Translations under genes and position numbers: made by a program
DNA from: Viscum album
Taxonomy: Eukaryota > Streptophyta > Magnoliopsida > Santalales > Viscaceae
DNA length: 64,000 nt
Direction: 5' to 3'
Assembly (NCBI GenBank): GCA_963277665.1
Contig: OY728165.1
Location: 1,760,214,772-1,760,278,771 of the forward strand
The notes under the pieces: model-generated
Databases searched by the model: none
Told to the model about the DNA's origin: nothing
What the model saw: only the letters and a program-made list of their open reading frames with translations
Part shown: positions 24,562 through 34,081 of the stretch, one piece after another
Layout of the letters: every line of letters begins with the position of its first letter
Position numbering within the stretch: the stretch's first letter is position 1

Positions 24562-27532
24562 CTAAAATTCAATCAAACCTGTATAATAATTTGACAACTC
24601 CACTTGTACGTGTTTGATGTCTTCAGCAGTATAGGGTTGAGGGTCATCAAAAATCTACAAATGAAAAAGAAGATAGTTAACATGTATAATGAATAAATCA
24701 AATTGAAATATTATGGAAAAGTTTATGAGGAAATCGTACCAGGTCATAATTCACAACTGTCCCAGTTGTTATTATTTCATACATAAATCTTAACATATAA
24801 TATCCGCATTCGATGAGGCCTTGTTGTTCATTAAAATTCTATTTTGAATGAGTGTAAATTCAATATATTATTTTTATGTAATAAATCAAAAAGTACAAAT
24901 TATAAATGGAAATTTACCTTCGCATTTACATATTTGATCTTCGCATTTCTTTTCTTTGTCTTTTTTCGAAAGTATACCCATGAACTGTTACAAAATAATA
25001 AGAATTGGGTAAATTTAAAATTCATTATAATATATAAAACTATTGAGAAATTGAAACTTACTTTTCCAATATATTCTTAAAACTTTCCCGCACATCACCA
25101 TAAATAGAGCATATCCAATAATGAGCTTTCTCCCTTGGGCAAAAAATCCCTAACATCCAATGATCACTGATAAAAGGAAATTTAATGTTAGTGGTTTTTT
25201 ATGTTAAAAGATAATTAAATCTTTGAGAGAAATGTGTTTCATACCTCTCACAAAAAGGCATCATACAACATTGTCTGATTATGTTCTTTTCAAATCATTC
25301 AGCAATATAAACCATTCTTTGTTCCTCAGTCAATGCACATGCTTCAGGGGAAATCAATTGTGGGTCCATGAATCCATATACTTCTGTCAGTTCATTCCTC
25401 TCACAAATTTTATAAAGATACCTAATACAAAACATATATAAGTATACATTTTTAATACATATAATGCAGGGAAAAGTTGTTAAGACTTACATGGAAAAAA
25501 TTTTCACCACGTTGTTGCCCAACTTATCTCAAGTAACAAGCTCCATGATATCAGATTTTGTAATCCCCACACTTATTTCACGTCCACAAACATGAGATTC
25601 CATTTGAAACTGATAAAAACCCAACAACAAATGTGAATATCTTGACAATCTGTGAAGACCACTGGAATCTGTATCTGATGTCATAGCCTGTTGTCTTTCT
25701 TGTAGTCTATACAATATTTCATTACCTTTGAAGTATTCCTGTGAAAAAAAACTGAGAAATATAGTAGTTTTCAAATTATAAAACAACTTTAATAAAAAAA
25801 TAAAATAAAAGATATAGAATTCATACCCTTATGGTAATGAGTCGAAGAAGTCTGGATGGCCAAACTAAAAAATGGCTGATACTCTGTCCAACTGTCGCCA
25901 CCTCTTCTGTAGGTATTGGTACCCTAGCTGATCTATCTATAATATCATGTACAGTGACCCTCTGATTCTCTACCTCTAATTTTTGATGATGAAATGTATC
26001 TCATATACAATATACCAACATGTATGTTACTATATGATGTTGAGAATCATCAACATACAACTCGCAATATGTAAGAAGCTGCGGCGGAGGATTAGGATAA
26101 AAAATGGAGTCCGCAGGCTAAGGTGGGGGAGTGGGAGCTACTGGCGGAGGTGGAGGATAAATAATGGTGTCTGCAGGGGGAGGTGGAGGAGTGGGAGCTG
26201 CAGTCTGAAATTGTCTTTGCATTTCTGCAAACATAGACTGCACCGACTCTATAATCTTGTCTTCCATCATCGCATTAATATTTTGAACTTCAGCCTCCAA
26301 GGATTTAATTTTTTTATAAACCCCCTCAATGTTAGAAGTTGAAGAACATGGAAACACTTTTCTTACCGATACACCTGCCGAATATCCTCTTACACGACCA
26401 GGATGTTCGGGCCTTCCCAATGCTGCAAATAAAATATCTTCCCTCCTAGTACCTGTAAATGTCCCCTCTGAACTCTGCTCCTCAAGAGAGTCCTGTATTA
26501 ATTAATTGAACATTTCTGTAATGATTGAAACTTATAAGAAGAAAAAAGATAACATAAAAAAATTAAATAGATATCTTACAATCCTCTCAGCTAAGATTCT
26601 CGATTCTTCTGAATGATATTGCCATTTTTTCCCTTCTGAGCTCACTTCCATTTTTCATGTCTAGTTGGAGGGGATGGAGGGGCCACCTCTCCAGAGCCTG
26701 AAGACTCAGCTCTTAGTTGTTGAAATTTTTCTGCCATCATTTTTTCTTCCAATAATGTATCCCGAGATAAACTATGAGGGTATACATTTTTAGATTGGAT
26801 CTCCTGATGAGCGTTCCTTGTTTACTGTAATTTAAGAATATGAAATCATTAACAAAACATTAATAAAATCATTTATATAAGAACGTTTATAAAAGTTTAC
26901 ATTGCCCTTACCAGAAATGACTCTTTTTTTCTACTTTCAAAAAATTGTCTCCATGTCTCTTCATCTATAAAAGGATATATACGACATGGATTGTCATGAC
27001 TTCTATGACCATAAATGAAATCAGATGAGAGGTTTGATTTGAAAACCCTCCATATCCTGGCAGCCAACGATAAGCATTTCTTCTTGACTCCTCCAGTGTC
27101 AGGAATATCAAATTTCATCTGATGAAGAAGAGGTTAAACATATTATATATACTAGAAACATTAAAAGAATGGTCAAACAATGACAAAAGATCTTACCAAA
27201 ATAGTCTCCCACAACTGAGAGATAATCGCTTTATCCACAACTCTCCAATCATCATACAGAATGCTTACTTTGGTCTCATCCTGTGTTTCAACAAAACTCT
27301 TAAAATCTTTGGCATTCAGTCCTCTAGGAATATCATCATCATCAAACTCAACTACTATCCTCTGATCCTGCGTACGGGCACGTGATAATTTTGGTAAACG
27401 TGTGCACCCACGTTTACCAACCTTTGAACTCTTTGTCGTAATAGGAGCATGTGAATGCTCATCCCCAGAGGTATGACCAGCAATATTCTCCTCTCCATAA
27501 TCATGTGGTTGATCAACTGAATGATCTGTCAT
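24562..27532 (-). pseudogene. Second CACTA gene: Transposase_24-like / Ulp1-like protease fusion, decayed
   Basis: Ten exons with GT-AG introns of about 62-88 bp can be read: 27532-27197, 27118-26912, 26824-26580, 26492-25827, 25738-25491, 25421-25245, 25166-25062, 24984-24918, 24838-24740, 24654-24562. Exons 1-3 fit the plant Transposase_24 (Ptta/En-Spm) family, a TnpA-like accessory protein; GRPEHPGRVRG in exon 4 is typical. Exon 4 then gives a coiled coil (EGVYKKIKSLEAEVQ), a Pro-rich linker and a DUF8039-like segment. Exons 5-10 form a Ulp1-type cysteine protease C-terminus with SDHW (His) and QGLIECGYYMLRF (Gln, Cys). Lesions: TAA at 26,822-26,824, a frameshift in exon 3 (near 26,640-26,655), TAG at 26,118-26,120, and TGA at 26,001-26,003, 25,529-25,531 and 25,295-25,297. 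The position of the catalytic Asp reads WICS. The exon map is my reading and has not been tested against transcripts. Confidence 0.8.
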
Positions 27533-27559
27533 TATCCTTCAAGTCAAAAAAACAAACGT

Positions 27560-28015
27560 CAGTTCACAAATATACTAATTCAAATATTTTAATACTACTG
27601 TAATCAGAAAATAGAAAAGTGTACTAAGTTACATAATAGTAATCATTGGTAATATGGTAAGCATGTTAAACAATGGTAAAGATGTCAAAGATAGTCAAGA
27701 TTGTCAAGATGGTAAAAATTGTAAAAATGGTAAACCTGGTAAACATTGTAAACATGGTAAAGTAATTGTCACTGAACAAATATACAAATTCAAATATTTT
27801 AATACTACTGTAATCAGAAAATATAAAAGTGTACTAAGTTAAATAATAGTAAACATTGGTAATATGGTAAGCATGTTAAACAATGGTAAAGATGGAAAAG
27901 ATGATCAAGATGGTCAAGATGGTAAAAATGGTAAAAATGGTAAAAATGGTAAAAATGGTAAACCTGGTAAACATTTTAAACATGGTAAAGTAATTGTCAG
28001 TGAACAAAAGTAAGC
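27560..28015. repeat. 210-bp tandem duplication with 9-bp minisatellite
   Basis: Two direct copies are offset by 210 bp (CAAATATTTTAATACTACTG at 27,581 and 27,791). Each contains a run of 9-bp units of the type AAATGGTAA; the second copy has more units. The block sits directly upstream of the ATG of the second gene, so it may lie in its promoter or leader. Open frames inside (such as 27,654-27,842) translate to Gly-Lys repeats and are by-products. Confidence 0.9.
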
Positions 28016-28196
28016 ATTTTAAAATTCATGTAATGGTTATAAACATGATAAAGTAAACCAAAAAAACATAAAACAAACAAAAAACATATACTTATTTTAT
28101 TTTATAACATGTTTTAATAAATAAATAACTTTAAATATCTAACATTTATGGAAAAAATAAATGTAAACAAGAAATATACATATGTTACCTGTAATT
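28016..28196. other. AT-rich spacer between the two CACTA genes
   Basis: This holds the 3' end region of the transposase pseudogene. No separate feature was seen, apart from a splice-donor-like CAG|GTAACA on the minus strand just after the stop. Confidence 0.5.
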
Positions 28197-31100
28197 TTAG
28201 GAATGTACAGATGGATTGTTTTCCCAAATTCCTTCGTCGTGATTGTTCCTTATGGCACAAACTATGTCTTCAACATGATCGTCATTATAATCTGTTAATA
28301 TTTCCATGGAAGTATGGATATCACATAAATAAGCATATTCATCAAGTTCATCCTCACCAACATATTGTTTTTCCCTTGTAAAACAACAACCCAGTGCATA
28401 TCTGATTGATCTACTACATAAAAAATTTGTTTTGCATGTGTTGCCATTATAAAAGAATCAGCTGTGTCTTCCAATATATTCAGATTAACAAGTTTCATTC
28501 CAAATTCATCGTGTCTGACACTGTTGTTACCGTTAAACCATTTGCAGTTAAAAACGGGAACTTTAATTTTAAAGTAATCAACCTCCCATATGTCTTCAAT
28601 CACTCTATATTATTCATTTGATGCATAAATTGGGTTTTTGTCCTTAGCACTCGAAAAATGCATTGATTCTGCAAACACCAATACACCGCTATTCTGAACT
28701 GCACTTCTGTTGTCCTGAGCTTTTTTATGAAATGTATAACCATTAATGTCATAACTAGACCATGTTATCACATTTAAATATGGACACCCACTATCCATTT
28801 TAAGGTCTCTGATACATCTGATCTAACAAGCAAAGTCTTTTTAATCCATGACAAAAAAGTTTTGTTGTGCTCATTCAAAATCCACATTTCTTTCTTCTTT
28901 GGATGACATTGTTTCAACTCATTAATATGCACTGTGATATACGGTTGAGCATGGGATATGTTATTCAACATGTATGATTCTAACTTCTTCATATGTTCAG
29001 CTAACAATGATTTGACTTTCAAGCAGCGAATCCCCTTTCCCTCATTATTAACTCGTTAATGGCGAGATGGAGGCAAACCTATGTGTTGCGCAATAGCCAA
29101 CTAGCTCGTACAAAACTCTGCTACCTCCTCAGAAATATACTTTTCAATAATGGAGGCTTCAGGTCGATATAGATTTTTAACATACCCCTTTACTATTTTC
29201 ATATACCTTTCAAAAGGATACATCCAACAATGATATACAGGTCCACAAAGCTTTATTTTTCGAACCAGATGAATAATTAAATGCACCATTATATCAAAAA
29301 AAGTTGGAGGAAAATACATTTCCAATTGACAAAGTATAAAAATTGCATCCTTTTCCAAAATGTTCAAAGCATTCACATCAATCGCCATGATACAAATTGA
29401 ATTGAAAAAATAACAAAACTTCATTATAGTCTTTCTGACACGAATGAGCAATATTCCACGCAATGCAACTGGTAGAATTTGTTGCATCATGACGTGACAA
29501 TCTTGTGATTTCATACCTATCAACTTCAAGTCCTTTAATGAGAAAAAATTTTTTACATTAGAAGAATAACCTTGAGGCACTTTGGTATCATGAAGACACT
29601 GACAGAAGCTAATTTTCTCCCTCTTCGATAATGTATGACAAGCCGGGGGAAGAAATGTTCGTCTTCCTTTAGGAGTGGGAGCTAACTCCAAACGTATTCC
29701 CATTGATAGTAAGTATAATCTTGCATTCAACCCATCTTTAGTATTTCCTTTAATATCTAACAATGTTCCAATCAAAGAATCACAGATATTCTTCTCCACA
29801 TGCATGACATCAATATTATGTTTAACTTCATGATACCTCTAATATGGTAGCTCAAAAAAATTGACCTTTTCTTCCAAATATGTCTATCATTACCAAATTT
29901 ATGTGTCTTTCCCAGTGTCACGTCATGGGTTTTCACCCTCTCAAAATACAGATCAGGGGATAAAGGTTTTGGAGCAGTATCAAATTCTTGTGATCCATTG
30001 AATGCCTTTTTTAGTCTTCTATAAGGGTGTTCCATAGGCAAAAACTTTCGATGACCCATGTACACTGTTTTCCTCCCATGATGCAATTGACAATAGGACG
30101 TCTGTTGTTCGCAAATTGGACATGCTTTATTCCCTTTAACACTGTATCCAGACAAATTTCTATACGCTGGGAAGTCATTTATAGTGAATAGAAGCACTAC
30201 ATGTAGTTAAAAATATTCCATTTTATTAGAATCATACACCCTAATACCATCAGCCCATAACAGTTTCAAATCATCAATAAACGGTGACAAGTAAACATCA
30301 ATATCATTACCGGGTTGCTTTGGACAAGAGATCAATGTACTCAACATGACATATTTGCGCTTCATACAAACTTCAGGAGAGAGGTTGTAAATTACCAATA
30401 AAACAGTCCATGGACTATGTGTGCTACTAAGTGTTCGGTATGGATTCATTCCATCTGTGCACAACCCTAGTATGAGATTTCTAATTTCATTTCCAAATGT
30501 AGAATATTGCGCATCAATTTTCTTCCATTGTGGACAATCAGCTGGATGACGTATTTTTCCATCACATACCCACTCTTCAGTATGCCATCTTAAACTTTTT
30601 GCATCATGTGAATTAACAAATAAACGTTTGAAACGATTAATTATTGGAAGATACCAAAATACCTTTGAAGGGAGATTTGTAATCTCTATATCACCCAATG
30701 ATTTTTCTTTCACCTTATACCGTGATGTCCCACATTTTGGACACTCTGACAGAAATTCATATTCCTTCATATATATAATACAGTCATTCGGATAGGCATG
30801 TATTTTCTTGTATCCCAATCCCATCGGGCATAATATTTTCTTGGATTTGTAATGTGAATCTGGAAGATCATTATATTTTGGAAGAATGTCTTTCATCAAT
30901 TGTAGCAGCTCTGTAAAACTTCTATCACTCCATCCATGCTTTGCCTTCAGGTTAATAAATCTTAACACCGCCGACAAAACTGTAAAATCTGTACAACCAG
31001 GATATAATGGGTTTTCAGCATCACCATATAGACGTGCAACTGTCGGTTCTATCTCAATTTGTTCTACTACAATATCGTGAATCATTTCTTCAATTCCATC

Positions 31101-31373
31101 GGAGTTACCATCTTGCGAATCATCATCATCAGTGACATTCCGTCCAGTTTCACCATGCCAAATCCAAGGGTTGTAACTCGGATTAAAACCATGACATATC
31201 AGATGATCTTTTATCTCTCTACTTTTCAACTTCTTCATATTCAAACATGTTAGGCATGGACAGAAAAAAATGTCACTAATTGGAACATTCCGTTTTGCAA
31301 ATTCCAAAAAGGCATCAATACCTTCCTCAAATTCATTGCTCATTCGGTGTGCCGGAATCCAACTTCGACTCAT
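28197..31373 (-). pseudogene. TNP2-type CACTA transposase pseudogene
   Basis: Starting at ATG 31,373, the N-terminus MSRSWIP...FFCPCLTC...HLICHGF is the transposase-associated domain with its Cys/His pattern. The Transposase_21 (TNP2) core follows: LCTDGMNPY, PGNDIDVYL, the TINDFPAY segment and MHVEKNICDSLIGTLLDI. Next come DUF4218 (FFDIMVHLIIHL, WMYPFERY, about 29,280-29,150) and DUF4216 (DIWEVDYFKI, about 28,600-28,400). The reading ends GIWENNPSVHS then TAA at 28,197-28,199. It is colinear with no intron needed. Lesions: in-frame stops at 30,207-30,209, 29,839-29,841 (a TGG Trp codon turned TAG), 29,101-29,103, 29,056-29,058 and 28,610-28,612. Frameshifts lie in the A7 run at 29,854-29,860, near 28,785-28,800, and in the T5 run at 28,368-28,372. 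In an intact element this enzyme cuts and joins the transposon ends in the nucleus; this copy cannot. Confidence 0.95.
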
Positions 31374-31657
31374 TATTACCTATAACAAATATCAACAAAA
31401 AATATATATTTTTAAGACAAGAAAAATACATGTTTATATGAAAAAAATCATGATTTGAATGTAAAACAATTTAAAATATAAAACAAATCTATAGGTATTT
31501 AAATAAATATGCTTGAATATTATTTTTAAAACAAAATATAGTTAGATATAACAGTTTTAAATTTCATTGAATCAAAGAAAACCATGACGCCTACATAGAT
31601 TAATATTGATTGCGGTTTTGATGTTTTAATATTTTAGATAAACAACCTATTTTAAAT

Positions 31658-31860
31658 GGCGTGCAGACCCTGATATTGGTCTTCATCACCCTTCGGTGTG
31701 ACTGGCAAAAAGAGGTCTACCAGCATGTTATTATTTTATCAGCAATTCACTCATTCTTGTTTCTGATGATCGTTAATTGCATTGGCAGGCTGAGAGGGTC
31801 ACCCAGTGCGTCCAACACTGGTCTGCTCAGAATAACAATAGTCCCACTGATTTGGTTTAA
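31658..31860 (+). pseudogene. Captured 3' fragment of a MATE/DTX transporter gene
   Basis: On the plus strand, antisense to the element's genes, 31,658-31,714 encodes GVQTLILVFITLRCDWQKE. This fits the last transmembrane helix and tail of plant MATE (DETOXIFICATION) efflux carriers, where a G-x-x-QT-I-x-x-x-x-T-R-x-DW-x-KE pattern is usual. A 74-bp intron (GTCTAC...TTGGCAG, 31,715-31,788) is followed by AERVTQCVQHW and a stop at 31,858-31,860, matching the short cytoplasmic tail. The intron is phase 0 and still present, so the capture came from DNA, not mRNA. GC is visibly higher than around it. A host-like 3' UTR probably continues to about 32,110. Only about 43 codons remain of a protein of roughly 500 residues, so it cannot function as a transporter. 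Confidence 0.7.
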
Positions 31861-32129
31861 TCCTTTATTTCTGCTTTTTAATCCCATGTAACATATCTTG
31901 TGGGGATTTGATTTTGTACTTGGCCTTCAGCTTTAATAGTTATCAATCAAAATAAAACATGACTAAAAACTCTGTTTATTTTAGGTTTTCAAAATCCAAA
32001 AACGAAAACAAAACAACCATGGACAAAAACTGAATTCCAATTACAGGAATCATGTTCAGAAATTCTAAACACCAAGAATTGACAATTATCAACAACAATA
32101 GTGAACATCCTTGCAATTACAAGACTCAA

Positions 32130-32790
32130 TATGTATATGTATATGATTAAAAATAATAATGTGTCTTATATTATCAAGTGAATGTTCTAAATGATATGGT
32201 AATTCATATGGTTTAATATCATTGGTAACATGTTTCTGATTCCAATGAGACATAGGTGTGAGATCCATTGATAATGGAGTAGTGGCCTAATATCAATCTA
32301 GGTCCAACATTCTCAACATATTCTTCTAGGGGTAGAATTTAGTATGGTTTTTGTTATTTTAACACCTCTATATTTATTATAGGTTATTAAATCAAATTAT
32401 TTTGATTAACGTTTTTTTATTCATCCTTGTATTATTATTTTTTTACCTTTTAGGATATTATAGTTTTATATTCTTATTCATGGTTGGAACATGGTTAGTG
32501 AATACCATGAGGTTCTACCTAGGAAACATTTTACATTTGTCTACAAATATAATGGAGGAAATATATTTTGTACAAACCATACTTATTTATCATGAAATCA
32601 CACAGCATGATGCATATGCATTTTTTAGGGTTTGTTCTAGGTTTTCCATACTGTGTGGTTAAACCATGGTAGTCCTCAAAAATCATATAATGGGGATCAC
32701 ATTTATTGTTTTAATTTATAAAAAAACCGATCCAAAATATGATATAAAAAGTAATTATTATTTATTTTCCTTTAAAGTAACGATGCACGT
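32130..32790. other. AT-rich segment within the CACTA element
   Basis: This stretch resembles the decayed AT-rich flanks more than the rest of the element. It may be captured or inserted foreign DNA. No termini, target duplication or coding motif were seen; an 86-codon frame at 32,402-32,662 is Phe/Leu-rich and uninformative. Confidence 0.4.
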
Positions 32791-32867
32791 CTTTTTTATC
32801 TCATTATTCATCTAGTTTAATGTTCCCTGAACATAATCTGTTATATCAACAATGTTGTCTGTTATAT

Positions 32868-33037
32868 CAACAAAAAATTCCACGAGATTCAAATAACCAT
32901 TTGCAATAACAAAATACAAATAACCATTTGCAATACAAATAACCATTTTCAATAAAAATAACCATTTGCAATAAAAAATACAAATAACCATTTGCAAATA
33001 ACCGTTTGCAATAACAAAAAATTCCACGAGATTCAAA
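32868..33037. repeat. ATAACCATTTGCAAT minisatellite flanked by direct repeats
   Basis: At least six imperfect copies of AAATAACCATTTGCAAT lie between two copies of AAAAAATTCCACGAGATTCA (about 32,872 and 33,017). It lies at the upstream end of the leader intron, close to the promoter. The minus-strand open frames here (32,812-33,070) translate to a repeat (CKWLF) and are by-products. Confidence 0.9.
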
Positions 33038-33102
33038 AACGAACGAAAAGCACATCAAGAATCGAAACAAAAACGAACGAAATAAATTCGTGGAAGGATT
33101 AC

Positions 33103-33262
33103 TTGAATGTTGCGAGTTGCGATGATAGATCCGATAGGAGTAAAGAAGATAAACAATGAAGCCAAATTGAGTTTAACGCAGGTCGATCGACGAGCCGATT
33201 AGGGTTTACCGTGTGAGAGAGACGAGTCGGCGGACTGTCAATCGAAAAATCGCAAATGACAG
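33103..33262 (-). other. Probable 5' leader exon of the CACTA transcript
   Basis: The minus strand reads like a plant 5' UTR: ACGGTAAACCCTAATCGG (a telo-box-like AAACCCTAA) followed by CTTCATTGTTTATCTTCTTT-type pyrimidine-rich sequence. It is GC- and CpG-richer than its surroundings. It begins about 30 bp below a TATA-like box and ends at the donor-like site at 33,102. There is no ATG-initiated frame of note. Confidence 0.5.
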
Positions 33263-33265
33263 TCC
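33232..33265. repeat. 9-bp inverted repeat (GGACTGTCA / TGACAGTCC)
   Basis: Perfect arms at 33,232-33,240 and 33,257-33,265 enclose a 16-base loop, close to the inferred transcription start. It could be a regulatory site or a hairpin at the start of the leader; function unknown. Confidence 0.8.
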
Positions 33266-33288
33266 ACGGGCATTAATTTTTTTAAATG

Positions 33289-33295
33289 TTTTATA
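33289..33295 (-). promoter_or_regulatory. TATA-like box of the CACTA promoter
   Basis: On the minus strand TATAAAA occurs at the inner edge of the right palindrome array, about 30 bp before the leader-like sequence and in the direction of both genes. In En/Spm the promoter also lies next to the subterminal repeats of the 5' end. The call rests on position and motif only. Confidence 0.45.
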
Positions 33296-34062
33296 AAGTC
33301 GGTTATTATATAACTGACGTTATAAACTATTTTTTAAATTTATAACGTCGGTAATATTAAAACCGACGTAAAAAATCTCTCGTGCTTTGGTTTTTTACAT
33401 CGGTTATTTTATAACCGACGTAAAAAACGAGATATGTACGCATTTTTTACCTCGGTTATTTTATAACCGACGTAAAAAAACCCCCCGGGCTATGGTTTTT
33501 TACGTCGGTTATAAAATAACCGACGTAAAAAACCAATGCGCAGGGGGTTTTTTACGTCGGTTATTTAGAAACCGTCGTAAAAAAACTCGATATCTACGTG
33601 TTTTTTACGTCGGTTATTTTAGAACCGACATAAAAAACCAAAGCACGGTGGGTTTTTTACATCGGTTATTTGGAAACCGACGTAAAAAACCCGATATTGA
33701 CGCCTTTTTTACGTCTGTTTTTTAATAACCGACGTCAAAAACCAAAGCCCGGACGCGTTTTTTATGTCGGTTATCAAATAACCGACGTAAAAAACCCCGC
33801 GCTATGTTTTTTACGTCGGTTATAAAATAACCGACGTAAAAAACACGTCGATATAGGGTTTTTTACGTCGGTTTCCAAATAACCGACGTAAAAAACCCCC
33901 CACGCATTGGTTTTTTACGTCGGTTATAAAATAACCTATATAAAAACCCAACAGGCGCGATTTGTAACGTCGGTTTTAAAAATAACCGACGTTCAAAATC
34001 TACTCGCCGCATTTTTACGCCAGTTATATATAACCGACGTAAACAATGGTGACGTAAAAAAC
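33291..34062. repeat. Right subterminal palindrome array
   Basis: About fifteen modules have the form TTTTTTACGTCGGTTAT-n-AACCGACGTAAAAAA, each a palindrome of about 38 bp separated by 12-17 bp GC-rich spacers. The core ACGTCGGTT is shared with the left array, but the flanks are TTTTTT instead of TTTATC. The innermost module is TTATAA-flanked. This end holds the promoter. Open frames at 33,387-33,725 and 33,907-34,107 translate to repeats such as FYVGYKITDVKN and are by-products. Confidence 0.9.
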
Positions 34063-34064
34063 GA

Positions 34065-34078
34065 TTTCTGCACTAGTG
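34065..34078 (-). repeat. CACTA right terminal inverted repeat
   Basis: The exact reverse complement of 22,911-22,924, read CACTAGTGCAGAAA on the minus strand. Confidence 0.95.
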
Positions 34079-34081
34079 AAG
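34079..34081. repeat. CACTA target-site duplication, right (AAG)
   Basis: The partner of AAG at 22,908-22,910, unmutated. Confidence 0.9.

Larger units (their letters stand above)
31374..33102 (-). other. Probable long leader intron of the transposase gene
   Basis: Just before the transposase ATG the minus strand reads TTTGTTATAG|GTAATAATG, a good acceptor (AG at 31,380-31,381). A donor-like CAA|GTAATC lies at 33,102, inside a leader-like sequence. Together they suggest a 5' UTR intron of about 1.7 kb. It carries the MATE fragment, an AT-rich insert-like stretch and a minisatellite. The donor is an inference and needs a transcript. Confidence 0.45.
22911..34078 (-). mobile_element. CACTA (En/Spm) DNA transposon, 11,168 bp, two decayed genes
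   Basis: The ends are perfect 14-bp inverted repeats CACTAGTGCAGAAA, with a perfect AAG duplication outside. Both subterminal regions hold dense palindromic repeat arrays, the usual transposase-binding zones of this superfamily. Genes run leftward: a TNP2-type transposase pseudogene (31,373-28,197) and a second gene with Transposase_24-like and Ulp1-like parts (27,532-24,562). A host MATE gene fragment lies in the leader region. CpG-rich ends and higher GC set the element apart from its flanks. The ends look competent, but the encoded proteins are broken, so any movement would need proteins supplied by another copy. Confidence 0.95.

Noticed and set aside
26118..26420. A separate small proline-rich protein gene
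   Set aside because: The frame is simply exon 4 of the second CACTA gene cut short by a TAG; the reading continues past the stop into the DUF8039-like and protease parts.
31658..31860. A functional MATE transporter or short peptide gene
   Set aside because: Only about 43 codons of a roughly 500-residue protein are present, without start codon or promoter.
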